Shown: positions 5,469 to 12,503 of the stretch, piece after piece
How positions within the stretch are numbered: position 1 is the stretch's first letter
Layout: every line of letters starts with the position of its first letter
Notes under the pieces: model-generated
Told to the model about the DNA's origin: nothing
The model's database searches: none
What the model saw: the letters and a program-made list of their open reading frames with translations, nothing else
IMG/VR virus record: IMGVR_UViG_3300044858_001379
Coordinates: 1 to 35,956 of that record
Reading direction: 5' to 3' (one strand)
DNA length: 35,956 bases
From: a virus
Made by a program: the position numbers and the translations under genes

Positions 5469-6428
5469 CTACCATCGTTCACCCTTCAAAAGCAAGGTAC
5501 GGTTTGTCACCTGCTTCGAATACTTTTCTGCAATCGCTGGTTCCATTTGCTTCAACGTTTTAATATCCAACGATGACCACGACTTACCCTTCCATGTGGC
5601 AACGACTGTGCCATCGACTGTAGCAATTTCGTTTGGTCCAATCAAATCGCACAGTTCTGCTTTCAATCTGTCTTCCATCTCACCGTAAGATTTCAGTTCT
5701 GACTTCACATGTTTCAGTTGTGCTATCAGTTCTGTGGCAGTGGAAGGCAGTTCAATGCTGGTGTGTTCTACCTTTTGGTAGCGGGCAGTGATGGTTTCAT
5801 ACGACCAGTAGACACCCTCTGGTGTGATACCAAGGTCGATGTTTGCCAGCCATTGTCCGACCTTTGTGCAGTGTTCTTCTTTCTCAGCGTCAGTGATGGT
5901 TTGCACATAGATGTGAAGCACCATTGTGGAGTCGAAGATTGCCCATGTGATTTGGTCTACATCAGCACAGATGGCTTGTTGGATTCCTTGTATGCGCCAG
6001 TAGTCGGGGAGTGTGCCTTGCCATTCACGGTTTGATGTTTTGATTTCTAGGATTTGTCGTCCGTTGTCATCTTCTATGAAGCCGTCGAGGGTGGCTATCA
6101 TGCGTGCACCGTTGTCTGATTCTGCTACAAACATTTCTTCTGGTGTGCCGAAGTTGATGCCTGTCTTGTCGATTGCCCACTCCAACACGAATGGTTCGAG
6201 ACGGTTGCCGCGTTCCATTGCAGGGTTGGGTGGTATAGGTGCGGGGGGCACGTCACCTAAAAGTTCTGCCGCATATTTTTCTGCGGGTACGAATGGGTGC
6301 AGTCCGTAGATTGCTGCGACTGCTGATGCTGATACTCGTTTACGTTTCTGTTCATCCCAGAAGCGGTCGTTCAACCAGTCTTGTCCGCCGTGAGTGTTTT
6401 TGGTAATGCGGTAGCGTTTGATTTGCAT
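5469..6428 (-). CDS. YqaJ-type (RecB/lambda-exonuclease-like) exonuclease
   Basis: The 319-aa protein shows the YqaJ viral recombinase pattern: R-V-S-A-S-A-V-A-A-I-Y-G-L at 31-43, M-E-R-G-N-R-L-E-P at 71-79, L-D-G-F-I at 114-118 (metal ligand Asp115), L-E-I-K-T at 127-131 (Glu128, Lys130) and R-I-Q-G-I-Q-Q at 145-151. It should degrade one strand of DNA ends to feed the annealing protein next door. A coiled-coil-like stretch at about 225-265 precedes a C-terminal beta/helix region. It is the first gene after the promoter at 6461-6489, with GAAGGGA as ribosome-binding site. Confidence 0.9.
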   Translation of the reverse strand: MQIKRYRITKNTHGGQDWLNDRFWDEQKRKRVSASAVAAIYGLHPFVPAEKYAAELLGDVPPAPIPPNPAMERGNRLEPFVLEWAIDKTGINFGTPEEMFVAESDNGARMIATLDGFIEDDNGRQILEIKTSNREWQGTLPDYWRIQGIQQAICADVDQITWAIFDSTMVLHIYVQTITDAEKEEHCTKVGQWLANIDLGITPEGVYWSYETITARYQKVEHTSIELPSTATELIAQLKHVKSELKSYGEMEDRLKAELCDLIGPNEIATVDGTVVATWKGKSWSSLDIKTLKQMEPAIAEKYSKQVTNRTLLLKGERW

Positions 6429-6455
6429 TATTGTTTCCCTTCGTTGCTTGTTGAA

Positions 6456-6479
6456 GTATCACCATACAGGCTGTGATAC
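6456..6479. promoter_or_regulatory. Inverted repeat, probable repressor operator
   Basis: GTATCAC (6456-6462) and GTGATAC (6473-6479) form a perfect 7-base inverted repeat with a 10-base spacer. It covers the -10 hexamer and most of the spacer of the minus-strand promoter in front of the exonuclease gene. Such placement is typical of an operator where a dimeric regulator blocks RNA polymerase. The regulator is unknown; the ribbon-helix-helix protein encoded at 4589-4774 is one candidate. Confidence 0.55.
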
Positions 6480-6489
6480 CGTATGTCAA
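6461..6489 (-). promoter_or_regulatory. Sigma70-type promoter for recombination block
   Basis: On the minus strand TTGACA (complement of 6484-6489) is followed after 17 bases by TATGGT (complement of 6461-6466), a perfect -35 with a reasonable -10 at ideal spacing. It points at the exonuclease start at 6428. It likely drives the exonuclease-to-WhiB block. Confidence 0.65.
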
Positions 6490-6493
6490 GTAC

Positions 6494-6754
6494 CTATCCG
6501 AGAATTTTTATATCACGCACCATGCCAACAGGGATATGGATTGCGTGGATACCTTCATCTTTGCACAGTGTCTGCCACAACGTCATATGTTTCTCTTTTG
6601 AACCAGGGTCGCCGACAGGTATATGAAAACCAACAGATGCAACGATGCACTCGCCGTCATCTTCGTAATCTGGTAGGTCTAGCCATCCGCCTTCAGACAG
6701 GTGAGTATCAGCCCACGTCACAAGGACCATCGGGTATCTCTGACCACCTTCCAT
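6494..6754 (-). CDS. Conserved hypothetical phage protein (86 aa)
   Basis: This 86-aa protein has M-V-L-V-T-W-A-D-T near the start, then G-W-L-D-L-P, C-I-V-A-S-V-G-F and a C-terminal I-H-I-P-V-G-M-V-R-D-I-K-I-L, a beta-rich pattern I associate with small phage proteins of unknown function. It may start at 6754 or at the in-frame ATG eight codons later. It ends just before the promoter/operator region, so it belongs to the transcript upstream of it. Confidence 0.68.
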   Translation of the reverse strand: MEGGQRYPMVLVTWADTHLSEGGWLDLPDYEDDGECIVASVGFHIPVGDPGSKEKHMTLWQTLCKDEGIHAIHIPVGMVRDIKILG

Positions 6755-6758
6755 AGCA

Positions 6759-6911
6759 TCAGTGTAGGGCAGGGGTGCGGTCAGGTGACGGAGCCGCCAT
6801 GAGGAGACGGTCTAGTTCTTGTAATGCGCGAAAGAATTCGTCTTCTTCTGGGCGTGATACACGGGCTGTGACTAGGTATTTCCTTATTGTGTATAGCGTT
6901 TCGCGTGTCAT
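6759..6911 (-). CDS. Small helical hypothetical protein (50 aa)
   Basis: An ATG at 6909-6911 opens a 50-aa frame ending at TGA 6759-6761, four bases before the next gene. The product is helical and mixed-charge (MTRETLYTIRKYLVTARVSR..., then E-E-D-E-F-F-R-A-L-Q-E-L-D-R-L-L), with a Pro-rich end. No strong Shine-Dalgarno is seen. It fills the space between the glycosyltransferase and the 86-aa gene. Function unknown. Confidence 0.5.
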   Translation of the reverse strand: MTRETLYTIRKYLVTARVSRPEEDEFFRALQELDRLLMAAPSPDRTPALH

Positions 6912-6950
6912 AGGACTCGCTAAGTTACCACCGAAACGAACTGTTAGTCG

Positions 6951-6971
6951 ATTATTTTGGGTGATTTTCTA
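6951..6971. repeat. Direct repeat copy 1 flanking glycosyltransferase
   Basis: A 21-base sequence here matches 7684-7704 at 20 of 21 positions in the same orientation. It covers the last codons and stop of the glycosyltransferase. The other copy covers the same codons (L-E-N-H-P-K-stop) of the membrane-protein gene upstream in transcription. Confidence 0.85.
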
Positions 6972-7680
6972 ATGAAACACTCACAAAATTCCATCCATTT
7001 GCTTGACTTGAAAAGTCTATCGGTTTCGCACCAACAGCCCCACTCCAAGCCCAAATATATTCACCCATCACCAACGGGAAATATGAAAAATAATTATCTT
7101 GATGAATATAACCAACGGTAATCGTAGGTACTGGCATCACCTTAATGGTATCTATACCCAAACCAGCCCAAGCCAAAGGATACCTTGTGTCTAATTTATC
7201 TAAGCCCAAACTCAGGTTCATGGCATCTCTGCGCCACACAGTAGAAGTAATTGTTGTCGAAGCAACAAGAATAGATTTGTCGTTGAGGGAGTCCATGTAG
7301 TCACACATTTTCCCTGAGAACCCTGCGCCAACTTCACGACTGTTCGCAGTCCAATGCAACACCCGACCGACACCATCAAGCATAGGCAACAACATCTCAA
7401 TAGTCCCAGGCAACATTGTGTCATCGTCACCAAAAACCCAAACATATTTACCGCTACCTTGCGTAACCCCACGAAACACGTTCGGGTCGCCGTCAATGTT
7501 CTTTAGCCTTTTACTGTATTGAACCTGCGGGAACTTTCGGGCAAACGGTTCAGCGAAACCATCTGGGTCATTGTCGCTAACAATCAGTTCAACCCCATCA
7601 ACAATCTGTGGGACTATTGATTCTAAACACGGACCGATATCAAGTCTTTTGAATGTGGGAATATAAATTGTTAACAGCAC
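6952..7680 (-). CDS. GT2-type glycosyltransferase
   Basis: The 242-aa protein has the GT-A fold signatures of family 2: T-I-Y-I-P-T-F-K-R at 4-11, V-S-D-N-D-P-D at 34-40, and W-V-F-G-D-D-D at 81-87, the metal/nucleotide-sugar binding motif. It lacks membrane segments and should transfer a sugar from a nucleotide donor in the cytoplasm, perhaps onto cell-surface precursors, DNA or virion proteins. The last residues (L-E-N-H-P-K) are identical to those of the preceding gene, because the gene sits between two copies of a 21-base direct repeat. Its bases look more AT-rich than the neighbours, fitting a recently acquired cargo gene. Confidence 0.85.
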   Translation of the reverse strand: MLLTIYIPTFKRLDIGPCLESIVPQIVDGVELIVSDNDPDGFAEPFARKFPQVQYSKRLKNIDGDPNVFRGVTQGSGKYVWVFGDDDTMLPGTIEMLLPMLDGVGRVLHWTANSREVGAGFSGKMCDYMDSLNDKSILVASTTITSTVWRRDAMNLSLGLDKLDTRYPLAWAGLGIDTIKVMPVPTITVGYIHQDNYFSYFPLVMGEYIWAWSGAVGAKPIDFSSQANGWNFVSVSLENHPK

Positions 7681-7683
7681 TAT

Positions 7684-7704
7684 ATTATTTTGGATGATTT
7701 TCTA
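7684..7704. repeat. Direct repeat copy 2 flanking glycosyltransferase
   Basis: This 21-base segment is the second copy (20/21 identical) of 6951-6971, 733 bases away. It encodes the C-terminal L-E-N-H-P-K and stop of the small membrane protein. Recombination between the copies would remove the glycosyltransferase exactly and leave the membrane protein intact. Confidence 0.85.
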
Positions 7705-7960
7705 GGTGGTCAGACACTTTTTCTGACACTTTATCCAACTTGATTTCAGTCCTGTTAATGCCTTTGTTTATGTACTTCAACATGCCCATGACTACATCGT
7801 GGTCACGGCGGTTTTCTTTACGGAACTGGGAAACAACGACGGTCAGGAGACCGAAAGCACCAGTAACAGCAGCAGCGAGAACAAGGCTCCACCCTGCGTC
7901 CACAGCGTCATACCGTCTTTGCTGCGAGCCACGCCTTAACGCGCTCAGGGGTGTCGTCAC
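7685..7960 (-). CDS. Small membrane protein, possible holin or spanin-like
   Basis: The product has one strong hydrophobic segment (about residues 23-44, SLVLAAAVTGAFGLLTVVV) followed by a charged coiled-coil-like tail. Its place right after the endolysin gene and its shape fit a lysis-cassette membrane protein such as a holin. The ATG at 7960 gives 91 aa with a 53-base overlap into the endolysin gene; a GTG at 7903, just after the endolysin stop, gives 72 aa and may be the true start. The last codons lie in direct repeat copy 2. Confidence 0.65.
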   Translation of the reverse strand: MTTPLSALRRGSQQRRYDAVDAGWSLVLAAAVTGAFGLLTVVVSQFRKENRRDHDVVMGMLKYINKGINRTEIKLDKVSEKVSDHLENHPK

Positions 7961-8471
7961 CTGCTACATAACGAAGATGCCACGGCTCAGATGGGAGTGC
8001 TTCCCATGAGAAACCGAATGACACAGCGTTGTCAGCCAACCATCGCAAACGTTTCGGTTCAGTCGAGTTCTTAATATCAATAGCAATACCGAGGTTGTGC
8101 TTCGAGGTACCAGGGACCGCCATCATCGCATTACCTTTTTTGAGGTAGTACGGGATGCCTTTGTAGACGCGAGGCTTCTCGCCTTTCACTACTTCGGTGG
8201 TGTATCGCTGGTAGAAACCGTACTCTTGTACCGCAAGTGTGCGATATGTGTCCGCTGGGCTAGTTGGAGATAAATCAATTCCTTCTGCGTTTGCTGCCGC
8301 ATCCATCGCCTCGTATGCATCGGCGGCACAATGATGCAAGATACCTTTGCCTTCAATCGGGCGAAGAAGTTTTGGACCAAGCGCACCAGGTTTAGCGTTC
8401 TTCAGATGTGAACAAAGTTTGACTGGAATGATTGGCAGTTTAGAGATGTCTACCTTTTTCATTTTTGCCAT
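7908..8471 (-). CDS. M15-family peptidase endolysin (D,D-carboxypeptidase-like)
   Basis: The 187-aa protein carries the metal-site motifs of peptidase family M15 (VanY/L-alanyl-D-glutamate peptidase type): S-K-H-N-L-G-I-A-I-D-I at 123-133 with His125 and Asp132, and E-P-W-H-L-R-Y at 162-168 with Glu162 and His165. Such enzymes cut peptidoglycan peptides and act as phage endolysins. There is no signal peptide, so export would need the holin-like membrane proteins encoded on either side. It starts as TAATG with the preceding membrane gene. Confidence 0.9.
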   Translation of the reverse strand: MAKMKKVDISKLPIIPVKLCSHLKNAKPGALGPKLLRPIEGKGILHHCAADAYEAMDAAANAEGIDLSPTSPADTYRTLAVQEYGFYQRYTTEVVKGEKPRVYKGIPYYLKKGNAMMAVPGTSKHNLGIAIDIKNSTEPKRLRWLADNAVSFGFSWEALPSEPWHLRYVAGDDTPERVKAWLAAKTV

Positions 8472-8728
8472 TACTCTGTTACTTCTTCAGCCTTCTTCTT
8501 GACCGAGCCTGCACCTGCGAAAGCAAGTTCAATCTCTTCCTTGCTGAGTGAACCATCAACAGAGAAACGTAGCAACTTCTCGATAACTTGTGCACATGCC
8601 ATAAGTCCTGCAAGGGCAGCAGATTTCCAAAGTTCTACACCGATGAGCGCACCACCAGCGATAGCAGCCAATGCGGATGAGCCGAATAGTGCGCCGATAC
8701 GAAACAGGATGTTCTGAAGTTTTGCCAT
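8471..8728 (-). CDS. Holin-like membrane protein (85 aa)
   Basis: The start at 8728 (MAKLQNILFRIGALFGSSA) is chosen because the longer frame to 8860 covers another small membrane gene. Two adjacent hydrophobic segments (about 10-30 and 36-50) are followed by an acidic, Lys-rich tail, the layout of small phage holins. It lies directly before the endolysin gene with a one-base overlap, which strongly supports a role in timed membrane permeabilisation. The precise holin class cannot be told. Confidence 0.72.
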   Translation of the reverse strand: MAKLQNILFRIGALFGSSALAAIAGGALIGVELWKSAALAGLMACAQVIEKLLRFSVDGSLSKEEIELAFAGAGSVKKKAEEVTE

Positions 8729-8733
8729 TGCTA

Positions 8734-8895
8734 TTAGTCTTTCTGTCCGAGAGTGATTACCGAGTGTACAACAATCGCTATACCTGTGACCAGTAACGCT
8801 TGACGGAGGGTCGGTCCCGACAGGGTGATAAGAACCAGCCCTGTTCCAGCCCATGTCCACGTGTTGTCACCAAGGTACGAAAGTATCTTTTTCAT
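8734..8895 (-). CDS. Small two-helix membrane protein (53 aa)
   Basis: An ATG at 8893-8895 overlaps the stop of the large Thr-rich protein (TAATG) and opens a 53-aa frame ending at 8734, five bases before the holin-like gene. After MKKILSYLGDNTWTW it has two hydrophobic segments (about 17-26 and 34-49) joined by a Pro/Arg turn. It is a good candidate for a second holin or an antiholin. The frame is short but exactly fits the gap and has clear membrane character. Confidence 0.6.
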   Translation of the reverse strand: MKKILSYLGDNTWTWAGTGLVLITLSGPTLRQALLVTGIAIVVHSVITLGQKD

Positions 8896-10307
8896 TATCG
8901 TTTCATTCTAGTTGATGCTGCTGTGAGGGTTGCCCCCGCTGCGATAGCGATGAGGGTTTGGCGTTCGGATACAGGAATCTTGCTGTCTATTGGGACATAG
9001 GTGCCGAGTCCTTCAGAGAAGATGTCTACGGAATCTTCAAACGCTTCTTTGACTTCGGTTGGTGCATCGGTGACGGCTTCGGCTAGGGCTTCTAGTTGGG
9101 TGTTATCTAATTCGGTTACGTCTAATGCTTCAAAGACTTGGGTGGCTTGGTCGGATGTGAGTACGGCTAGGGCGGCTGGGCTGGATGCGATGGCTGTGGC
9201 TTGTTCTTGGGTTGGTTCTTCTTCCAAGATGGCTTCGATGAGTTGTTCAGCCTGTTCGGAGGTGAGTTCTTCTAGGGCTTCTGTGAGGGCTTCTACGGTT
9301 TCTATGGTGTCTAGGATGGTTTCTAGTTCTTCGACGCTTAGAGGGGCTTCTGGTGCGTCTGGGAGGGTGTCTGGGGGTGCAGGCTCAGTGTCAGGTGGGG
9401 CAGGTTCGGTGTCCTCAACTGGGGGTACGGTATCGGGTGGCAGGTCGGTAGTCTCTGGTGCTTCAGGTTCCGTATCAGGAGGGTCTAATGGGAGTGTTTC
9501 TTCAACTGGTTCTGTCTCTGGTGGACTGGGTTCCGTATCTGGTGGCGCTGGCTCTGTTGTGGGCGGTTGCTCAACCGTTGCAGGTGGCTGCGCTGGCGGT
9601 GGTGATACGGGTTCTGTGGTGGTTGTGGTTTCAACAACCGTCGAGGTGGTCGTAGTTGTTGTCGTTGTTGTTGACTGTTCTGGCATGGTCGGCTCTGGTG
9701 CTAACGATGTGCTGGTCGGTACGGAAGAAGTAGTAGTTGACTCCACTGTTGTAGTCACAGCCACAGTTGTTGTGGACACATCCGTTGTAGTAGTGGATTC
9801 CTGAACAGTTGTTGTGGACACTTCGGTGGTGGTTGTTGTTGCGGTGAACTCCCACAACGACAGGTTGCTGATAGTCAGATGCCCTGGTGAGCAACAGGTA
9901 TCTGTCGAGTATTGGCGGAACGTGAAAATGTCACCTTCGTTTACGGGTACAGACTTGGTTCCAGTCGCATTGTTCTGCTGAGTGATAAGCGTGTAGATGC
10001 CATTGATGCCGTACTGCGGCGGGTCATACACCCAACCATCAGTTGTCTGATACGACCAAGTGAAATCAACCGTGTTTACATCGGCGGGGATTGTGGTTTC
10101 AATCTTCACCCAATGCGCTGCACCTGAACATCCGTTCTGGTCGGGGCCGTGCAAGGTGATGGTGTTGTCTACAACTTCGACTGAGCCACCGCAGGCTGCT
10201 GACTGGCTGTATTCCCAGTCTCCTAAAACGTCGGCTTTAACAGGCTTCGCATAGATTGCGAATAGTGCTACGGGTATGAATATCAGCCAACGGGTATTGC
10301 GACCCAT
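8895..10307 (-). CDS. Secreted mucin-like protein with Thr- and Pro-rich repeats
   Basis: The 470-aa protein begins with a signal peptide (MGRNTRWLIFIPVALFAIYA, likely cut after V-K-A), then a beta-sandwich-like domain of about 130 residues with paired Cys. A long Thr/Ser-rich stretch (about 155-230, runs of Thr) and a Pro-rich stretch with repeats of P-P-D-T-E-P (about 235-325) follow. A helical acidic domain with S-V-E-E-L and T-S-E-Q-A repeats comes next, and a C-terminal weakly hydrophobic segment ends in R-M-K-R. It looks like an extended cell-surface or virion-surface protein, perhaps anchored at both ends. Location between tail and lysis genes could mean adhesin, superinfection barrier or lysis helper. 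Function unknown. Confidence 0.8.
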   Translation of the reverse strand: MGRNTRWLIFIPVALFAIYAKPVKADVLGDWEYSQSAACGGSVEVVDNTITLHGPDQNGCSGAAHWVKIETTIPADVNTVDFTWSYQTTDGWVYDPPQYGINGIYTLITQQNNATGTKSVPVNEGDIFTFRQYSTDTCCSPGHLTISNLSLWEFTATTTTTEVSTTTVQESTTTTDVSTTTVAVTTTVESTTTSSVPTSTSLAPEPTMPEQSTTTTTTTTTSTVVETTTTTEPVSPPPAQPPATVEQPPTTEPAPPDTEPSPPETEPVEETLPLDPPDTEPEAPETTDLPPDTVPPVEDTEPAPPDTEPAPPDTLPDAPEAPLSVEELETILDTIETVEALTEALEELTSEQAEQLIEAILEEEPTQEQATAIASSPAALAVLTSDQATQVFEALDVTELDNTQLEALAEAVTDAPTEVKEAFEDSVDIFSEGLGTYVPIDSKIPVSERQTLIAIAAGATLTAASTRMKR

Positions 10308-10648
10308 GCCAATGTTTCTTCATCCCACATGTAGTCACCTTCAGGTTTTGCTGTTGGTGCTTGCCAATCATTGTTAGCATCCAATGTCCATGATGCGTAT
10401 GGCTGTGGTGCTACAAACTGGTCTGCGTCAGCATCATAGGTGTAGCCAATACCTGCGTATTGTTTGCGAAAGTTGCTGTTAAATGATGTCTGTTTCCACA
10501 AGCCATCAAACTTCAAAGTGTTCGCTATAAACGCACGACCCGCCGCTTCAGTATCAGGAAAATCCAATGTCGGTTCACCGCACACTTCGTTACTAATACT
10601 AATAACTTGTGTAACAATGTTGTTTTCTAGTTTTGCAAAGTAAGCCAT
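10283..10648 (-). CDS. Conserved aquatic-phage protein, MAYFAKL type
   Basis: The ATG at 10648, overlapping the Gly-rich gene's stop as TAATG, starts M-A-Y-F-A-K-L-E-N-N, followed by V-T-Q-V-I-S, L-W-K-Q-T-S-F-N-S-N-F-R-K-Q-Y-A-G-I-G-Y-T-Y-D, P-Q-P-Y-A-S-W-T-L and W-D-E-E-T-L-A-W-V. This pattern is familiar from cyanophages and other marine phages, where it is a small protein near tail-fibre genes of unknown role. It suggests exchange with aquatic phages of other hosts. Function is probably structural or assembly related, by context only. It overlaps the next gene by 25 bases. Confidence 0.85.
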   Translation of the reverse strand: MAYFAKLENNIVTQVISISNEVCGEPTLDFPDTEAAGRAFIANTLKFDGLWKQTSFNSNFRKQYAGIGYTYDADADQFVAPQPYASWTLDANNDWQAPTAKPEGDYMWDEETLAWVAIPVG

Positions 10649-11592
10649 TATGAACCCCACTTAACTGTGCCGCTGTCATTGAAGGTATAATAAGCATAAG
10701 TTGCGTCAATACTTAGCGTTCCTCCTGTTACAGCCCCAATCAAAAGACTATCGCTGAGTGCCTGCCTGATAATAACTACACCTTTACCACCAGCGCCGCC
10801 AGTAGGGGTTGCGTTTTCACCACCACCACCACCACCACCACCAGTGTTTGCCGTACCACTTGTAGCACCACCAGCAGCACCACCTGCACCACCGCCACCT
10901 GCACCACCTGCACCAGCAGCACCAAATGGCGCATATGCACCAGAACCACCACCACCACCACGAGTAACAGAACTTCCAGTAATGCTGTTTGCTACACCTG
11001 CACCGCCAGCAACACCACCTCCAGCAGTTGAGTTCGCTCCAGCAGCACCAGCACCGCCACCGCTACCGCCCGAAAAACCTTCGCCTGCATTAGTACCGTT
11101 ACCACCTGCATAGCCTTCGTTTGCCGTTCCTGCTCCACCAGCGCCACCTGCACCTGGTGTGTTGCCACCACCGCCACCACCCGAACCGCCTAAGTTTCCA
11201 GCACCACTAAATAAGGCTGCACCACCGCCACCACCAACCGTACTAACCGTTAAACCTGTTCCAATAATTGAAGAAGAAGTACCATTTGTGGCAGCAGCGC
11301 CACCATTAATACCACCAGAACCACCACCACCTACAGTAATTGTGTAAGTAGTTCCAATTGTTACCGCTACTTTTGATTCCGCACTAGCACCACCACCAGA
11401 TGTTGCACCTGTTACCGAAGTTCTATAACCACCAGCACCGCCACCACCACCTCGTGAGTTACCACCACCGCCTCCGCCAGCAATAACAAGATATTCAAGC
11501 GCAGCAGGAGGAAGAACACCAACAGCAGCAGGTTTGCCCCAAGTAGCAACGCTAGGGTCAGATGCTGTTCTCGCAGGAAATCGTGCAGCCAT
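10648..11592 (-). CDS. Glycine-rich tail appendage protein
   Basis: The 314-aa protein has a short N-terminal segment, then L-E-Y-L-V-I-A-G-G-G-G-G-G leading into about 220 residues made mostly of Gly, Ala, Ser and Thr with many G-runs, ending in G-G-K-G-V-V-I-I-R and a small C-terminal domain (...Y-Y-T-F-N-D-S-G-T-V-K-W). This is the layout of Gly-rich phage tail proteins that can fold as polyglycine-II sandwiches and bind host receptors at the tail tip. It sits at the distal end of the tail gene block. The receptor is unknown. Confidence 0.82.
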   Translation of the reverse strand: MAARFPARTASDPSVATWGKPAAVGVLPPAALEYLVIAGGGGGGNSRGGGGGAGGYRTSVTGATSGGGASAESKVAVTIGTTYTITVGGGGSGGINGGAAATNGTSSSIIGTGLTVSTVGGGGGAALFSGAGNLGGSGGGGGGNTPGAGGAGGAGTANEGYAGGNGTNAGEGFSGGSGGGAGAAGANSTAGGGVAGGAGVANSITGSSVTRGGGGGSGAYAPFGAAGAGGAGGGGAGGAAGGATSGTANTGGGGGGGGENATPTGGAGGKGVVIIRQALSDSLLIGAVTGGTLSIDATYAYYTFNDSGTVKWGS

Positions 11593-11604
11593 TGTGATTC
11601 CTAG

Positions 11605-11967
11605 TTATGCTGTAATTCGGTTGACGTATCCAAAAATGTTGATAGCACTAGTCGTTGCAGCAAAAGCGGCAATAACCAATGGAGTGGCGTTACCCTTAAG
11701 AATAAGACCAGGAACAATCAAGTACAAACCGTTTTCCGCTTTTACTGTAAACTCGATAATGTCACCGCCAGCAGTTGCGCCGCCCCACTCAATCGTAAGT
11801 TTGCGGTCAGTAGAGTCATAGTTCGTTGCATACAACCAAACTTCGTCAATCGTGGTTGCCGTTGCAGAACCAGTATGAACCGTTTTACCTGGTGTCGCAC
11901 TGTCATCAATGTGGATGCCACGACCGTCTGTTGAACCGCTGAGTGGGATTTTTGTAAAAGTTGCCAT
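11605..11967 (-). CDS. Small structural protein (120 aa)
   Basis: The protein opens M-A-T-F-T-K-I-P-L-S-G-S-T-D-G-R-G-I, then has D-E-V-W-L-Y-A-T-N, L-T-I-E-W-G-G, L-I-V-P-G-L-I-L-K-G and a C-terminal I-F-G-Y-V-N-R-I. This beta-rich pattern occurs in small virion proteins of aquatic phages, often beside fibre genes. A decoration or tail-fibre-associated role is likely. It lies between the fibre-like gene 11980-12495 and the Gly-rich protein. Confidence 0.75.
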   Translation of the reverse strand: MATFTKIPLSGSTDGRGIHIDDSATPGKTVHTGSATATTIDEVWLYATNYDSTDRKLTIEWGGATAGGDIIEFTVKAENGLYLIVPGLILKGNATPLVIAAFAATTSAINIFGYVNRITA

Positions 11968-11979
11968 GATGTTATTCCT

Positions 11980-12495
11980 TTATCCGAATACTGCGTTGTT
12001 TAGAATGTTTTGGTCGCTAGAAAAATCAGGTGTCTGAGTAGGAATAGCAGCCCACTTTACACCATTAGTCGCAGCCGAATCAGCCGTCAACACATGGTCA
12101 TTCGTACCAACAGCCAAACGATTCAAAGCCGAACCATCAGTAGCAAGAATGTCACCCTTAGTGGTCAACGTAGATGCAACTTTGTTCGCTTGGTCAGCGT
12201 CAGTTGCCGTGAACACTGGGTAGCAGGTAGCGCCAGCAGAATGTGAAGAAGCAGTAGTGCCATCCACGCCACGAGTCAAAGATGACAACGAAGAACCCGA
12301 ACGTGACCCAACCAAAACCTTTTCCTCAGTGACCAAGCCTGGGTCGATAACCATAAAGAAAGCACCGTTAGTGGTGTTGTTCCAGTTGGTTACATCACCA
12401 GTGAGCAGCGCAGAAGAGTCGACAGACGTAATGGAGTTAGTCAGCGTGCAGGCAGGTGCCGCACCAGCGTAAGACCTTCTCGTTGCGTATGCCAT
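11980..12495 (-). CDS. Tail fibre-like protein
   Basis: This 171-aa protein has an N-terminal region with E-E-K-V-L-V-G-S-R-S and L-T-R-G-V-D-G-T-T-A-S-S-H-S-A-G-A, a fold found at phage baseplate/fibre N-termini. A short repeat-like segment T-L-T-T-K-G-D-I-L-A-T-D-G-S-A, then V-G-T-N-D-H-V-L-T-A-D-S, typical of tail fibre proteins, follows. It is short for a full fibre, so it may attach a separate tip protein such as the Gly-rich product. Its N-terminal segment recalls one in the 295-aa connector-like protein (R-G-Y-N-G-T-T-A-A-A-H). Confidence 0.8.
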   Translation of the reverse strand: MAYATRRSYAGAAPACTLTNSITSVDSSALLTGDVTNWNNTTNGAFFMVIDPGLVTEEKVLVGSRSGSSLSSLTRGVDGTTASSHSAGATCYPVFTATDADQANKVASTLTTKGDILATDGSALNRLAVGTNDHVLTADSAATNGVKWAAIPTQTPDFSSDQNILNNAVFG

Positions 12496-12503
12496 TTTAT
12501 CTC

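Noticed and set aside
9001-9804. Plus-strand frame of 267 residues rich in Ser and Val
   Set aside because: It is the mirror of the Thr/Pro-rich region of the secreted protein on the other strand; its composition follows from that bias and it has no ribosome site or neighbours on the plus strand.
10844-11347. Plus-strand Pro-rich frames opposite the Gly-rich protein
   Set aside because: Gly codons read backwards give Pro/Ala codons; the frames are shadows of the Gly-rich gene.
10800-11480. Short repeated GCC/ACC runs that look like an array
   Set aside because: They are Gly codons of a coding gene, not regularly spaced identical repeats with unique spacers, so not CRISPR.
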